Notes under the pieces: generated by a model
The model's input: only the letters and a program-made list of their open reading frames with translations
Database searches by the model: none
Told to the model about the DNA's origin: nothing
Part shown: positions 8,715-18,000 of the stretch, one piece after another
How positions within the stretch are numbered: position 1 is the stretch's first letter
Layout: each line of letters opens with the position of its first letter
Source: Mucilaginibacter_A sp041088075
Lineage (GTDB): Bacteria; Bacteroidota; Bacteroidia; Sphingobacteriales; Sphingobacteriaceae
Direction of reading: 5' to 3'
Assembly (NCBI RefSeq): GCF_041088075.1
Contig: NZ_JBGCVY010000024.1
Location: 33,383-97,382 of the forward strand
Length of the DNA: 64,000 bases
Translations under genes and position numbers: made by a program

Positions 8715-11012
8715 ATGAAATTTAAATTTTTCTGCTGCACTTTTATTTTTCTTTGTGCAGCATCTTTGTGTTTTTCTCAAAATAATGATCCTAATTTCGG
8801 CATTATCCCGGCACCTTTTTCCATCAAACCAAACCCAGGCAAATTTTACCTGCATAAAAGAAGCATTGTAAAAACGGAGTTAAAGGACGACCGTTCTGTT
8901 GCGTTTCTGTCTTCTTTTCTTACGCAATTTAATCCTTCAAATCTTCAAACTAAAACTGATACGGCAACTTCCATCATCGAGCTAACTTCAATTGGTGCGG
9001 AAAATTTGCCGGAAGAAGGTTATCGTTTAAGGATCACGCCAGCAAAAATTACGGTTGTGGGGAAAGATGCCGGTTTGTTTTACGGCGTGCAATCATTGAT
9101 CCAGTTGCTGGCCGACACAAAAACGACCGATAAAAACAGTATCAATTGTTTGGAAATTGAAGACCATCCGCGGTTTAAATACCGGGGAATGCATTTGGAT
9201 GTTTCGCGGCATTTTTTTCCTGCTTCTTTTATCAAACAATATTTGGATTTGCTGGCGATGTACAAAATCAACACGTTTCACTGGCATTTAACGGACGACC
9301 AGGGCTGGCGCATCGAGATCAAAAGATATCCAAAACTGACCGAAATTGGAAGCCAGCGCACACAAACGTTGATTGGAAATTACCGTTACCGCGGTCAGCA
9401 ACAATTTGACAACACGCCTTATGGTGGCTTTTACACGCAGGAAGAAATCAAAGAAATTGTAAAATATGCGGCCGATCGTTTTATCACCATCATCCCGGAA
9501 ATTGAAATGCCCGGCCATTCTACGGCTGCGATTGCGGCTTACCCTGAGTTGGGCTGCACGCCAAACAAAACTTACAAAGTGGCCGAAACCTGGCATGTTT
9601 TTCATGGTGTTTATTGCCCTTCCGATTCTACTTTTAACTTTCTGCAAAATGTTTTAACGGAAGTGATGCAATTGTTTCCGGGAAAATACATCCATATCGG
9701 CGGCGATGAAGTCCCGAAAAGTGTATGGCACAATTCTCCGTTTTGCCAGCGTTTGATCAAAAGGCTGAAGCTGAAAAACGAACATGGTTTGCAAAGTTAT
9801 TTTATTGGGCGGATTGAAAAGTTTCTGAACGAAAACGGCCGAAACATCATCGGTTGGGACGAGATTTTACAAGGCGGGCTGGCACCAAATGCAACCGTGA
9901 TGAGCTGGCGAGGCGAAACCGGCGGAATTGCGGCAGCCAGGCAAAACCACGATGTGATTATGGCTTCGCAAAAAGCAGGTTTGTATTTTGATAAGGCGCA
10001 ATCCAAATCATCGCAGGAGCCGCTTGCTAACAATGGTTACGCGCCTTTGCAGCAAACTTATAATTATAATCCTGTTCCAAGCTCGTTAACGGCAGCGCAG
10101 CAGCAATTTGTTATTGGTGTGCAGGCAACTTTATGGACCGAATACATCAGCACAACTGCACAGGCAGAATACATGCTGCTGCCGCGGTTGCTGGCTTTGT
10201 CCGAAATTGCATGGACGCCGTTGGCCAATAAAAACTTTCGGGATTTTGCAGAAGTACGTTTGCCGCGGCATTTGTACCGTTTGGATGCCGACAGCATCAA
10301 CTTCCGGGTACCCGAGCCTTTTGGCATCCGCGATACTTTTATGATCGGCCAAACGCTCAATTATCAGCTAAAACCTTCGGTTGCCAACAGCAAGATTTAT
10401 TATACCATCAGCAGCAATTCTTCGGCCCAAAAAAGTTTGCTTTACAAAGAACCGATCAACATCAACATAGAAAACAACCAAACGCTTACTTTGCAAACGG
10501 TACAAGTTACGCCGAACGGTAAAAAAAGCTTGGTAAACAAAGTATCCGTTTATAACCGGCAGCCATTTTTGGCGCAAAACATCCAGCCGCTTGCCGAAGG
10601 TTTAAAATATAAAATTGTAAGCGGGAATTTCAATACTTCGGCACAATTGGACAGCGCGACGGTGGTTGATACTGGAACGACGAAAACCATCAACGTTGAA
10701 AGGCTCAGAAAAAACAACGGTTATTTTGGGGCGATTTACCAGGGCAACATACGCATTGACCAGGATGGAAATTACAATTTGGGCTTGAGTTCTGATGATG
10801 GTTCGCAACTGTTTTTGGACGACGAGCTGGTGGTTGACAACGACGGCAAACACGCTTTGTCGCAAAAGAACAACCAGGTGCCGCTGCAAAAAGGTTTTCA
10901 TAAAATTAAGATCAAATATTTTGATGCCGGCGAGGCAACTACGCTAAGAGTTTATTTAAATTTAGCCGGAAAACCACAAACAGAATTGCCGCCCGATATT
11001 TTATTTAATTGA
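8715..11012 (+). CDS. GH20 beta-N-acetylhexosaminidase with PA14 domain
   Basis: 765 residues with a signal peptide (1-21). An N-terminal GH20b-like domain is followed by the catalytic barrel, which carries HWHLTDDQGWRIEI (about 189-202) and the catalytic pair D331-E332 in HIGGDEVPK. It removes terminal GlcNAc or GalNAc by substrate-assisted catalysis, outside the cytoplasm. From about residue 610 to 750 there is a PA14-like beta-sandwich (FGAIYQGNIRIDQDGNYNLGLSSDDGSQLFLD, split here only by meaning), likely a sugar-binding module. A copy of the dispersed word lies in frame at 8855-8866, encoding HKRSI in the non-catalytic region. The stop overlaps the upstream end of the lipoprotein frame, suggesting coupling. 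Confidence 0.93.
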   Translation: MKFKFFCCTFIFLCAASLCFSQNNDPNFGIIPAPFSIKPNPGKFYLHKRSIVKTELKDDRSVAFLSSFLTQFNPSNLQTKTDTATSIIELTSIGAENLPEEGYRLRITPAKITVVGKDAGLFYGVQSLIQLLADTKTTDKNSINCLEIEDHPRFKYRGMHLDVSRHFFPASFIKQYLDLLAMYKINTFHWHLTDDQGWRIEIKRYPKLTEIGSQRTQTLIGNYRYRGQQQFDNTPYGGFYTQEEIKEIVKYAADRFITIIPEIEMPGHSTAAIAAYPELGCTPNKTYKVAETWHVFHGVYCPSDSTFNFLQNVLTEVMQLFPGKYIHIGGDEVPKSVWHNSPFCQRLIKRLKLKNEHGLQSYFIGRIEKFLNENGRNIIGWDEILQGGLAPNATVMSWRGETGGIAAARQNHDVIMASQKAGLYFDKAQSKSSQEPLANNGYAPLQQTYNYNPVPSSLTAAQQQFVIGVQATLWTEYISTTAQAEYMLLPRLLALSEIAWTPLANKNFRDFAEVRLPRHLYRLDADSINFRVPEPFGIRDTFMIGQTLNYQLKPSVANSKIYYTISSNSSAQKSLLYKEPININIENNQTLTLQTVQVTPNGKKSLVNKVSVYNRQPFLAQNIQPLAEGLKYKIVSGNFNTSAQLDSATVVDTGTTKTINVERLRKNNGYFGAIYQGNIRIDQDGNYNLGLSSDDGSQLFLDDELVVDNDGKHALSQKNNQVPLQKGFHKIKIKYFDAGEATTLRVYLNLAGKPQTELPPDILFN

Positions 11013-11017
11013 TTGCT

Positions 11018-11872
11018 ATGAGATTTTTAGGTGATAAAAGAAGTATCGTTTGTCCATTCATTGCGATTGTTGCAACGATAATTTTGGCCGGATGTAATTC
11101 GGCCAATAATAATCAACCTGTTGTGCAAAAAAGCTTTGCAACGGTAAAACCAGCATTGATGCAGCCTTTCCGTTTTCATAAAACCATTGAAGTTTCGCCG
11201 GACAATATTTTTGATGTTTTTAGCTGGGGAAGAGGATCGAACAAAACGGGCGCTTATTTGATTTTGGAATCGGATTCGACTGGCGCAAAGTACACCACCA
11301 CAACCGGCGATTTGGACGGTGCTATCACCGATGTTTACAATACGGATATGGACATGGACGGCAACCCGGAAATCCTGATCCAAACCAAAGCCAAAGATTC
11401 GACCCAACACATGCAAATCGAGGCTTTTGAGTACAAAGACAACCGCGCACAAAAGCTGAATTTCCCGAAATTGACCTCATCACAGAAAAAAGGTTACCGT
11501 GGCGAAGACCAGTTTTATATCAAAGAAGGAACATTGATGCGCCAGTTTCCGGTTTACGATGGGAGCGGGGCCGATGCCAAACCAACCGGCCAAAAACGGG
11601 TTTTGGAATACGGCATCCGCAACAATAGTTTTACGGTAAAAACAGTAGAGGCAGGCGATGAAAATAAAAAGCAAACAACTGGTGCAACAGATACCACTAA
11701 AAAAACACCGGTAAAAGAAGCATTGGTTGCCTCAACAAAAACGTCAACAAAAAGTACTTCCAAAAAGCAGAGGCATCATCATGTTGCAGAACGCCGCCAT
11801 CACGCTACTAAAAAAAACAAGCATAAAAGCAGTAGCCGTTCCAGCAAAAAGCATCGGAGGCATAGGAGATAG
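11018..11872 (+). CDS. hypothetical lipoprotein with basic C-terminal tail
   Basis: About 284 residues from the ATG at 11018; an in-frame TTG at 11009 overlaps the previous stop and is less likely. The N-terminus is a lipoprotein signal ending L-A-G-C (ATIILAGCNS). Its positive n-region, GDKRS, is encoded by a copy of the dispersed word (11035-11046). The body includes an FG-GAP-like calcium loop, DMDMDGNPEI. The last 45 residues are rich in K, R, H and S (for example KKQRHHHVAERRHHATKK), possibly binding acidic polymer or envelope. Function unknown; likely co-transcribed with the hexosaminidase. Confidence 0.75.
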   Translation: MRFLGDKRSIVCPFIAIVATIILAGCNSANNNQPVVQKSFATVKPALMQPFRFHKTIEVSPDNIFDVFSWGRGSNKTGAYLILESDSTGAKYTTTTGDLDGAITDVYNTDMDMDGNPEILIQTKAKDSTQHMQIEAFEYKDNRAQKLNFPKLTSSQKKGYRGEDQFYIKEGTLMRQFPVYDGSGADAKPTGQKRVLEYGIRNNSFTVKTVEAGDENKKQTTGATDTTKKTPVKEALVASTKTSTKSTSKKQRHHHVAERRHHATKKNKHKSSSRSSKKHRRHRR

Positions 11873-11901
11873 TGGTTATTTGTTTAGTTTGATGCAGAAA
11901 C

Positions 11902-12072
11902 AAACCCCTAACCCCTCTCGAGAGGGGAAGCATAGTTTGCTACATTTCTAAGATCTTTCCCGTTTTTGCCTTGTTAATTTAGAAATGTCTGCGTCATATT
12001 TCCCCTCTCGGCAGGGGTCAGGGGTGTGTCCTATGTAAAACCAGACAAATTTTAGGGTGGTAAAAGAAGTAT
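11902..12072 (-). repeat. composite dispersed element, copy 2 (reverse order)
   Basis: Inverted arms round CCCCTCTCGAGAGGGG (11910s) and CCCCTCTCGGCAGGGG (12002-12017) enclose a centre with TTTCTAAG ... TTTAGAAA. To the right come ATTTTAGGGTGG and the minus-oriented word TAAAAGAAGTAT (12061-12072). The order is the mirror of the copies at 4243 and 27503. Confidence 0.75.
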
Positions 12073-12087
12073 CAGACACTTACACAA

Positions 12088-13266
12088 CTAATAAACAAAC
12101 TCCCCAAACTCAGATTTAACCGTTAATTTTTTTTCAGATGCAGCTTCTACACGGCCAACAATTTGCGCTGCAATGTTAAACTTTTTGGAGATTTGAATAA
12201 TTTGCGAAGCAAGTTCTTCCGGCACATACAACTCCATTCGGTGGCCCATATTAAACACTTTGTACATTTCCTGCCAGTCGGTGCCGGATTCCTGCTGGAT
12301 CAATTTAAACAAAGGTGGCACCGGGAAAAGGTTGTCTTTAATCACATGAACCTGATCTACAAAATGCAAAACTTTGGTTTGCGCACCGCCGCTGCAATGC
12401 ACCATGCCATGAATTTGCGGTCGAAATTGTTCTAAAACCGCTTTGATAACGGGCGCATAAGTGCGGGTTGGGGAAAGCACCAACTTACCGGCAGTAATTG
12501 TTTTTCCGTTGCCAATATCGATCAGGTCAGTCAGGTTTTTGGAACCGGAGAAAACTAAATTCTCCGGAACCAAAGGGTCAAAACTTTCGGGATATTTGGC
12601 AGCCAAACTTTTGTTGAACACATCATGGCGGGCAGAAGTCAGGCCGTTTGAACCCATGCCGCCATTGTAAGAATTTTCGTAAGAAGCTTGCCCGTCGGAA
12701 GCCAAACCTATAATCACATCTCCTGGTTGGATATTTTCGTTGGAGATCACCTCTGCTTTTTTCATCCGGCAGGTAACGGTCGAATCTACAATAATCGTTC
12801 GCACCAAATCGCCCACATCAGCCGTTTCGCCGCCGGTCGAATAAATACCGATCCCTAATTCCCGAAGTTGCGTTAACAATTCTTCCGTTCCGTTGATGAT
12901 GGCGGCAATCACTTCTCCCAGAATTAAATTTTTATTTCGGCCGATGGTGGAAGAAAGCAGAATATCATCAGTTGCGCCAACGCAAAGCAAATCGTCCAGG
13001 TTCATAACAACGGCATCTTGCGCAATGTCTTTCCAAACCGACAGATCGCCGGTTTCTTTCCAATACAAATAAGCCAACGAAGATTTTGTTCCGGCGCCAT
13101 CGGCGTGCATAATGTTGCAATACGCATCGTCATGGCCTAAAATATCAGGGATAATTTTGCAAAAAGCTTTCGGAAAAATGCCCTTGTCGATGGATTTGAT
13201 GGCCTGGTGCACGTCTTCTTTGGAAGCCGAAACGCCCCGCAGATCATATCGCTGTGAAGAAATCAT
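12088..13266 (-). CDS. purM: phosphoribosylformylglycinamidine cyclo-ligase (AIR synthase)
   Basis: 392 residues, the longer Bacteroidota form of PurM. It begins YDLRGVSASKEDVH, with the conserved MHADGAGTKSSLAYLYW, DAVVMNLDDLLCVGA and STGGETADVGDLVRT stretches that bind ATP and FGAM. It closes the imidazole ring in step 5 of purine synthesis. Purine genes are scattered here: purL lies 6 kb away on the other strand. It follows glnN on the same strand, but a terminator at 13361-13380 separates them. No copy of the dispersed word occurs inside it. Confidence 0.95.
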   Translation of the reverse strand: MISSQRYDLRGVSASKEDVHQAIKSIDKGIFPKAFCKIIPDILGHDDAYCNIMHADGAGTKSSLAYLYWKETGDLSVWKDIAQDAVVMNLDDLLCVGATDDILLSSTIGRNKNLILGEVIAAIINGTEELLTQLRELGIGIYSTGGETADVGDLVRTIIVDSTVTCRMKKAEVISNENIQPGDVIIGLASDGQASYENSYNGGMGSNGLTSARHDVFNKSLAAKYPESFDPLVPENLVFSGSKNLTDLIDIGNGKTITAGKLVLSPTRTYAPVIKAVLEQFRPQIHGMVHCSGGAQTKVLHFVDQVHVIKDNLFPVPPLFKLIQQESGTDWQEMYKVFNMGHRMELYVPEELASQIIQISKKFNIAAQIVGRVEAASEKKLTVKSEFGEFVY

Positions 13267-13284
13267 GGGGTAAAAATAGGGATT

Positions 13285-13432
13285 AGCTGTCGGCTTTCAG
13301 CAATCAGCTTTCAGCTTTTGCATAGTTAGATAAAACGGCGCATACTGTTTTTATGCCATAAAAAAAGCTCCGGAGCTTTCCGAAGCTTTTATAGATTTAG
13401 GACAGGAAGCTGATTGCTGAAAGCTGACAGCT
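13285..13432. repeat. inverted repeat of AGCTGTCGGCTTTCAGC type
   Basis: Arms at 13285-13312 and 13406-13432 are imperfect reverse complements (left starts AGCTGTCGGCTTTCAGCAAT, right ends GCTGACAGCT). They enclose a B form word (13342-13353) and the glnN terminator. This looks like a dispersed palindromic repeat between two housekeeping genes. Confidence 0.6.
13361..13380 (-). terminator. terminator of glnN
   Basis: AAAGCTCCGGAGCTTT is followed on the minus strand by a run of T (the A run at 13361-13366). It lies about 65 bp after the glnN stop. Confidence 0.65.
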
Positions 13433-13445
13433 AACGGCTTTCGCC

Positions 13446-15620
13446 CTATTTAATAAACAACAACTCCCTAAACTTGGGCAGCGGCCATTGTGCATCATCT
13501 ACCAGTTGTTCTAATTTATCAACGTGGTAACGGATTGGGTCGAAATAACCTTTTACTTTTTCATCATAAGCGATGGATTTTTCGCGAATATCTTCAATGG
13601 CGTTGGCGTTTTTTCGTTCTTGCAGCATTTGTTTAGCGTTGGTTTGAACCTCGTTGATGTGGCTGGAAATCTTGCGGATCAGTTCCATTTGCACACTGTA
13701 AGCGGCTTCTTCCAAACCAATTTCTTTTAAACCTTTTACATTGTCAATCAGCTTGTTTTGGTAGATTATGGCTGCGGGAAGAATGGAACTGTTGATTAGT
13801 TCGCCCATCACACGGGCTTCAATTTGCAGTTTTTTGTAAAAGTTTTCCAGCAAAATCTCGTGGCGGGCCTGGGCTTCGCGTTCGCTGAAAACGCCAGTTT
13901 TGTTAAACAGTTCGGCTGTTTTTTCCGACAATAGAACGTCCAGCGCTTTTGGTGTGGATTTAATATTGGCCAAACCGCGTGCTGCCGCTTCTTTTTCCCA
14001 TGCTTCGCTGTAACCGTTGCCTTCAAAACGGATCGCTTTCGATTCTTTAATGTATCTTTTGATGATCGTCATCAAAGCCACATCTTTTTTCTCGCCTTTT
14101 TTAATCAGCTTGTCCACATCGTATTTAAACTTGGTCAACTGGTCGGCAACGATCAAATTCAAAACCGTCATCGGACTGGAAGAATTGGCCGAAGAACCAA
14201 CCGCGCGCAACTCAAACTTATTGCCCGTAAAAGCAAAAGGAGAAGTCCGGTTACGGTCTGTGTTATCACGCAAAATCTGCGGAATTTTCGGAATGCCTGA
14301 CCATAACGAGTTTTCATCTTTCATGATCCGGCTGATGCGTGCTGTTTCTATCTCGTCTAAAACATCGTTTAACTGGCTGCCCAAAAAGATGGAAATAATA
14401 GCAGGCGGCGCTTCGTTGGCACCCAAACGATGATCGTTGGTAACCGAAGCGATAGAAGCGCGCAACAAATCCGCATGTTCGTAAACGGCACGAATGGTAT
14501 TGACAAAGAAAGTTAAAAACATCAAATTGTTCTTCGGCGTTTTGCCCGGCGAAAGCAAATTTTTTCCTGTGTTGGTAATCAGCGACCAGTTATTGTGCTT
14601 GCCCGAACCGTTGATGCCGGCATAAGGTTTTTCGTGCAGCAATACTTTAAAATGATGGCGCAGGGCAACTTTGTCCATTAAATCCATCAACAGTTGGTTG
14701 TGATCAATGGCTAAATTGATCTCTTCATATATTGGCGCACACTCAAATTGCGAAGGAGCAACTTCATTATGTCGGGTTTTTAACGGAATGCCCAACTTCA
14801 ACGCTTCCGTTTCAAAATCCTGCATGTAAGCGTAAACACGATCCGGGATGGAACCGAAATAATGGTCTTCCAACTGCTGGCTCTTGGCTGACATGTGGCC
14901 GAAAAGTGTTCTTCCCGTCAGAAACAAATCCGGGCGGGCGTTAAACAAAGCCACATCCACCAAAAAATATTCCTGCTCGATGCCCAAAGAAGCGTTTACT
15001 TTTTCAATGCTTTTATCAAAATAATGGCAAACATCTACGGCCGCTTTGTCCAGGGCAAGCAAAGCTTTTAATAAAGGCACTTTGTAATCCAAAGCTTCGC
15101 CGGTGTAAGAAACAAAAACGGTTGGGATACACAGCGTTTTGCTGATGATAAACGCCGGGGAAGATGGGTCCCAGGCGGTATAACCACGTGCTTCAAACGT
15201 GTTGCGGATGCCGCCGTTCGGGAAACTGGAAGCGTCCGGTTCCTGCTGCGCCAAAGCATCGCCGCTAAATTTTTCGATGCCGTTTCCGTCTCCGCCCGGC
15301 TCAAAAAACGAATCGTGTTTCTCGGCCGTTGTGCCGGTTAAGGGCTGAAACCAGTGCGTGTAATGCGTAACGCCTTTGCTTACTGCCCAAGTTTTTAGGG
15401 CCGAAGCAATGTGTTCGGCAATTTCGCGCTCAACCGGCACACCTTTATCAATCGAATCAATAATGCTTTGGTAGGCTTCTTTTGATAAATACTCCTTCAT
15501 TTTCTTTTTGTCGAAAACGTTGGAACCAAAATAATCGGAAATTTTTGGCGAAGGCGCGTTCACTTCAGGAATAGTGCGGGTTGAAACAGACTGGAGCGCC
15601 TGAAAACGGATGTTAGACAT
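13446..15620 (-). CDS. glnN: glutamine synthetase type III
   Basis: 724 residues, typical of the long GSIII class found in Bacteroidota and Cyanobacteria and much longer than GSI (about 470). The N-terminus (FGSNVFDKKKMKEYLSKEAY) is the GSIII-specific domain. The catalytic part includes HWFQPLTGTTAEKHDSF, LGIEQEYFLVD, RHNEVAPSQFE, INGSGKHNNWS and FAFTGNKFELRAVGSS, which hold the metal and ammonium sites. It makes glutamine from glutamate, ammonia and ATP. It is a single gene ending in its own terminator; regulation is not visible. It contains no dispersed-word copy. Confidence 0.96.
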   Translation of the reverse strand: MSNIRFQALQSVSTRTIPEVNAPSPKISDYFGSNVFDKKKMKEYLSKEAYQSIIDSIDKGVPVEREIAEHIASALKTWAVSKGVTHYTHWFQPLTGTTAEKHDSFFEPGGDGNGIEKFSGDALAQQEPDASSFPNGGIRNTFEARGYTAWDPSSPAFIISKTLCIPTVFVSYTGEALDYKVPLLKALLALDKAAVDVCHYFDKSIEKVNASLGIEQEYFLVDVALFNARPDLFLTGRTLFGHMSAKSQQLEDHYFGSIPDRVYAYMQDFETEALKLGIPLKTRHNEVAPSQFECAPIYEEINLAIDHNQLLMDLMDKVALRHHFKVLLHEKPYAGINGSGKHNNWSLITNTGKNLLSPGKTPKNNLMFLTFFVNTIRAVYEHADLLRASIASVTNDHRLGANEAPPAIISIFLGSQLNDVLDEIETARISRIMKDENSLWSGIPKIPQILRDNTDRNRTSPFAFTGNKFELRAVGSSANSSSPMTVLNLIVADQLTKFKYDVDKLIKKGEKKDVALMTIIKRYIKESKAIRFEGNGYSEAWEKEAAARGLANIKSTPKALDVLLSEKTAELFNKTGVFSEREAQARHEILLENFYKKLQIEARVMGELINSSILPAAIIYQNKLIDNVKGLKEIGLEEAAYSVQMELIRKISSHINEVQTNAKQMLQERKNANAIEDIREKSIAYDEKVKGYFDPIRYHVDKLEQLVDDAQWPLPKFRELLFIK

Positions 15621-15987
15621 ATTAATTATAAGTTTTTAACAAGTTTGCTATTGAATCATTCAAAAAAATATATGGATCGAAAACAATGCCCATAGTTACA
15701 AGAAATGTTACTAATTTCATAAATAAAGGTAAAATTTTGATAGAAAAGTAAAAAATAATGGAAAAAGTCAGTTTTTTAAAGAGAAAAAATAATTTTAATG
15801 CGCATCATATGCCATAAACCGAAATCTAAACGAAAAGAAAAATTTTTTGAACCAGGTTCAAGGCAAGGTATTACTGAAAGGTATGCTTCTTTTATCACCT
15901 AAAAAACAGGCTTGTGCAATTTGTCTTAAAGCTGTTTTTTTGCCAGGTTTTTATGCTAAACTTTGTATGTAAAGTATAATCAACAAA
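15621..15987. other. 367-bp AT-rich divergent spacer
   Basis: Holds the upstream regions of glnN (left) and the moeB-like gene (right). One copy of the dispersed word (15883-15894, followed by TCACCTAAAAAA) is present. No confident promoter, no gene. Confidence 0.5.
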
Positions 15988-17040
15988 ATGTTAGCACGGG
16001 AAGAATTAAAACGGTACAACCGGCAGGTCATTTTACCGGAAATAGGTTTATCCGGCCAGCAAAAACTAAAAGCTGCCAAAGTGCTGATGGTTGGTGCCGG
16101 AGGTTTAGGTTGCCCGGTTTTACAATATTTAGTTGCAGCAGGTGTTGGCGAAATAGGAATTGTAGATGACGACCGGGTGGATGAAAGCAATTTGCACCGG
16201 CAAATTTTGTATTCTTCAGCAGATGTTGGCAAACCGAAAGCTGTTGTTGCTGCGGAAAAGCTGAAAATCATGAACCCTTATGTAGAATTAAAGGATTATC
16301 ACCAACGATTAACGGTAGAAAATGCCGAAGAATTAATCAGAGCGTATGATTTAATTATTGATGGTTCGGATAATTTCCCGACACGTTATCTGGTAAACGA
16401 CACTTGTGTTCAGCTAAATAAAACGCTTGTTTTCGGTTCGATTTTTAAATTTGAAGGAAATGTTTCTGTTTTTAATTACCTCGGCGGGCCGCAATACCGT
16501 GATATTTTCCCCGAAGCCCCTGCCAATAATGATGTTCCAAATTGTGCAGAGATCGGTGTTTTAGGCGTGCTGCCAGGTTTGGTAGGCTTATACATGGCAA
16601 ACGAAGCCATCAAAATTATTTGTGAGATCGGAGAAATACTTTCCGGAAAACTAATGACGGTTAATGCTTTAGATAACGCCGTCAGCATTTTTAAATTCGC
16701 GAAACAAGCTCAGCAAAAACCAATAACCCAAAAACAGGGAGTTGAAGTTGGTAAAAGCAACAAGCAGGAAATCAGCATAGAAGAATTAGAAAACTGGTTG
16801 GAAAAAACGCCGGATGAAGTTTTTTTGGTTGATGTACGGGAAGATTACGAATTTGAAGATTTTAACATTGGCGGCATCAATATTCCGTTTGATGAATTGA
16901 TAGACAAGGCGGATGCCCTCCCCAAAAACAAAAAAATAGTGTTTTGTTGCCGTAGCGGGCAACGCAGCAAAATGGTCGTTGAGCTATTACAACCAAGTTT
17001 TAAAGGAGAAATGTATAACCTTAAAAACGGCATTTATTGA
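15988..17040 (+). CDS. MoeB/ThiF-type sulfur-carrier adenylyltransferase with rhodanese domain, C-terminus truncated
   Basis: 350 residues. Residues 1-240 are an E1-like adenylyltransferase: RQVILPEIGLSGQQKL, ATP loop GAGGLG (36-41), and DDDRVDESNLHRQILY. Residues 255-350 are a rhodanese domain with active-site C321 in CCRSGQRS. Such fusions adenylate and thiolate the C-terminus of MoaD/ThiS-like carriers for molybdopterin or thiamin. The rhodanese normally continues past the last helix (usually ...GGI-x-AW plus 10-15 residues). Here it ends NGIY, where the TGA stop is formed exactly at the edge of a dispersed word (17040-17051). The zinc-binding CxxC pairs of classical MoeB are not seen. Pathway uncertain. 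Confidence 0.88.
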   Translation: MLAREELKRYNRQVILPEIGLSGQQKLKAAKVLMVGAGGLGCPVLQYLVAAGVGEIGIVDDDRVDESNLHRQILYSSADVGKPKAVVAAEKLKIMNPYVELKDYHQRLTVENAEELIRAYDLIIDGSDNFPTRYLVNDTCVQLNKTLVFGSIFKFEGNVSVFNYLGGPQYRDIFPEAPANNDVPNCAEIGVLGVLPGLVGLYMANEAIKIICEIGEILSGKLMTVNALDNAVSIFKFAKQAQQKPITQKQGVEVGKSNKQEISIEELENWLEKTPDEVFLVDVREDYEFEDFNIGGINIPFDELIDKADALPKNKKIVFCCRSGQRSKMVVELLQPSFKGEMYNLKNGIY

Positions 17041-17051
17041 TACTTCTTTTA
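17040..17051 (+). repeat. 12-base word creating a stop codon
   Basis: ATACTTCTTTTA, followed by TCAACTAAAAATT. Its first base is the last base of the TGA ending the MoeB-rhodanese gene. Confidence 0.75.
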
Positions 17052-17200
17052 TCAACTAAAAATTCATGGCGTCATTCCAACAGCAGGGGGAAATCTTTGT
17101 TCAAAAAAACAAGATGAACGCTTGGATGATGGTTCCTCTCTTTGTTTGGAAAAATCAACAGGAATAAAAAATTCATTATATGGATAAAAGTATTGAAGTA

Positions 17201-17758
17201 TCAACTTTCATCATCTTCTTTTTCATATCCTTCGTAGTAGTAAGATTGTTCGATGCCTTTAAAAATAATTTCCCGGTTGTTGATGTCTTCTGTTAAGTTG
17301 GCAGCAAGCAACGTTCGTAATTCCAAGTCGTTAATCGGGCTGCGTTCCATTGCCTGTAAATAAAGTGTTTTATCTGCAAATTGCCAGTTTACTACTTTTT
17401 TAAGCCGCTTTTTTAAAAGCATGTCCAGCCAAATTCGCATTGTCCTGCCGTTGCCTTCCATAAAAGGATGTGCTATATTCATTTCCATATATTTTTCAAT
17501 AATTTCTTCAAAAGTGTGCTCTGGCATTTGTTCCACTTTTTGCAAAACTTCCTTCAAATTCAAAGCTGTTGCAAACCTGAAACCACCTTTTGAGATATTT
17601 TGGGTACGAACCTTTCCGGCAAAATCATACAATCCGCCGAACAAATAGTTGTGTATTTGCTGTAACCCTTTGCTTGTTCCTACCTCTATTTTTTCTATAT
17701 CATCTGTATCAAACAAACTAAAAGCTTTCGCTAAACTTTTTTTATCGATGTTTTTCAT
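17201..17758 (-). CDS. class III Fic protein (protein AMP-transferase)
   Basis: 185 residues. The Fic active-site loop is complete: HPFMEGNGRTMR at 97-108, with H97 as base, E101 for Mg2+ and R105/R108 for ATP phosphates. The last helix contains SYYYEG (172-177), the self-inhibitory [S/T]xxxE[G/N] motif. In class III enzymes such as the Neisseria meningitidis Fic protein this lies at the C-terminus and places its Glu against the active site; dilution and auto-AMPylation relieve it. Relatives modify DNA gyrase and topoisomerase IV. No separate antitoxin gene is needed or seen. The target in this organism is inferred. Confidence 0.9.
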   Translation of the reverse strand: MKNIDKKSLAKAFSLFDTDDIEKIEVGTSKGLQQIHNYLFGGLYDFAGKVRTQNISKGGFRFATALNLKEVLQKVEQMPEHTFEEIIEKYMEMNIAHPFMEGNGRTMRIWLDMLLKKRLKKVVNWQFADKTLYLQAMERSPINDLELRTLLAANLTEDINNREIIFKGIEQSYYYEGYEKEDDES

Positions 17759-17997
17759 TTGATGCTTGAAATGTTTGTGGTTGTAGGGTTGTACATAATG
17801 GAAAATATCTTGCGAAGAACTGGGATTTAAAACTCATCAACCAAATCCAAAGTTAGATTTATAATCAAATGTTGATAATTCTTTTATCGGCTAAATTTTG
17901 TTCCTTTTGCTGAAACTGAACAACAATAGCAAAATGCAAGTTGATTTGTAATTCGTCAGCCAATTTTTTGCAAAATCATAGAATAGTTTTATGCCGT
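17759..17997. other. spacer, upstream region of the Fic gene
   Basis: AT-rich, with a decayed word-like site near 17875 (ATAATTCTTTTATCGGCTAA). Nothing else recognised. Confidence 0.4.
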
Positions 17998-18000
17998 TTA

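Noticed and set aside
9220..9231. Word copy in the hexosaminidase catalytic domain (CTGCTTCTTTTA)
   Set aside because: Kept in the list but may be chance: the codons (PASFI) fall in a conserved enzyme segment and the first base differs.
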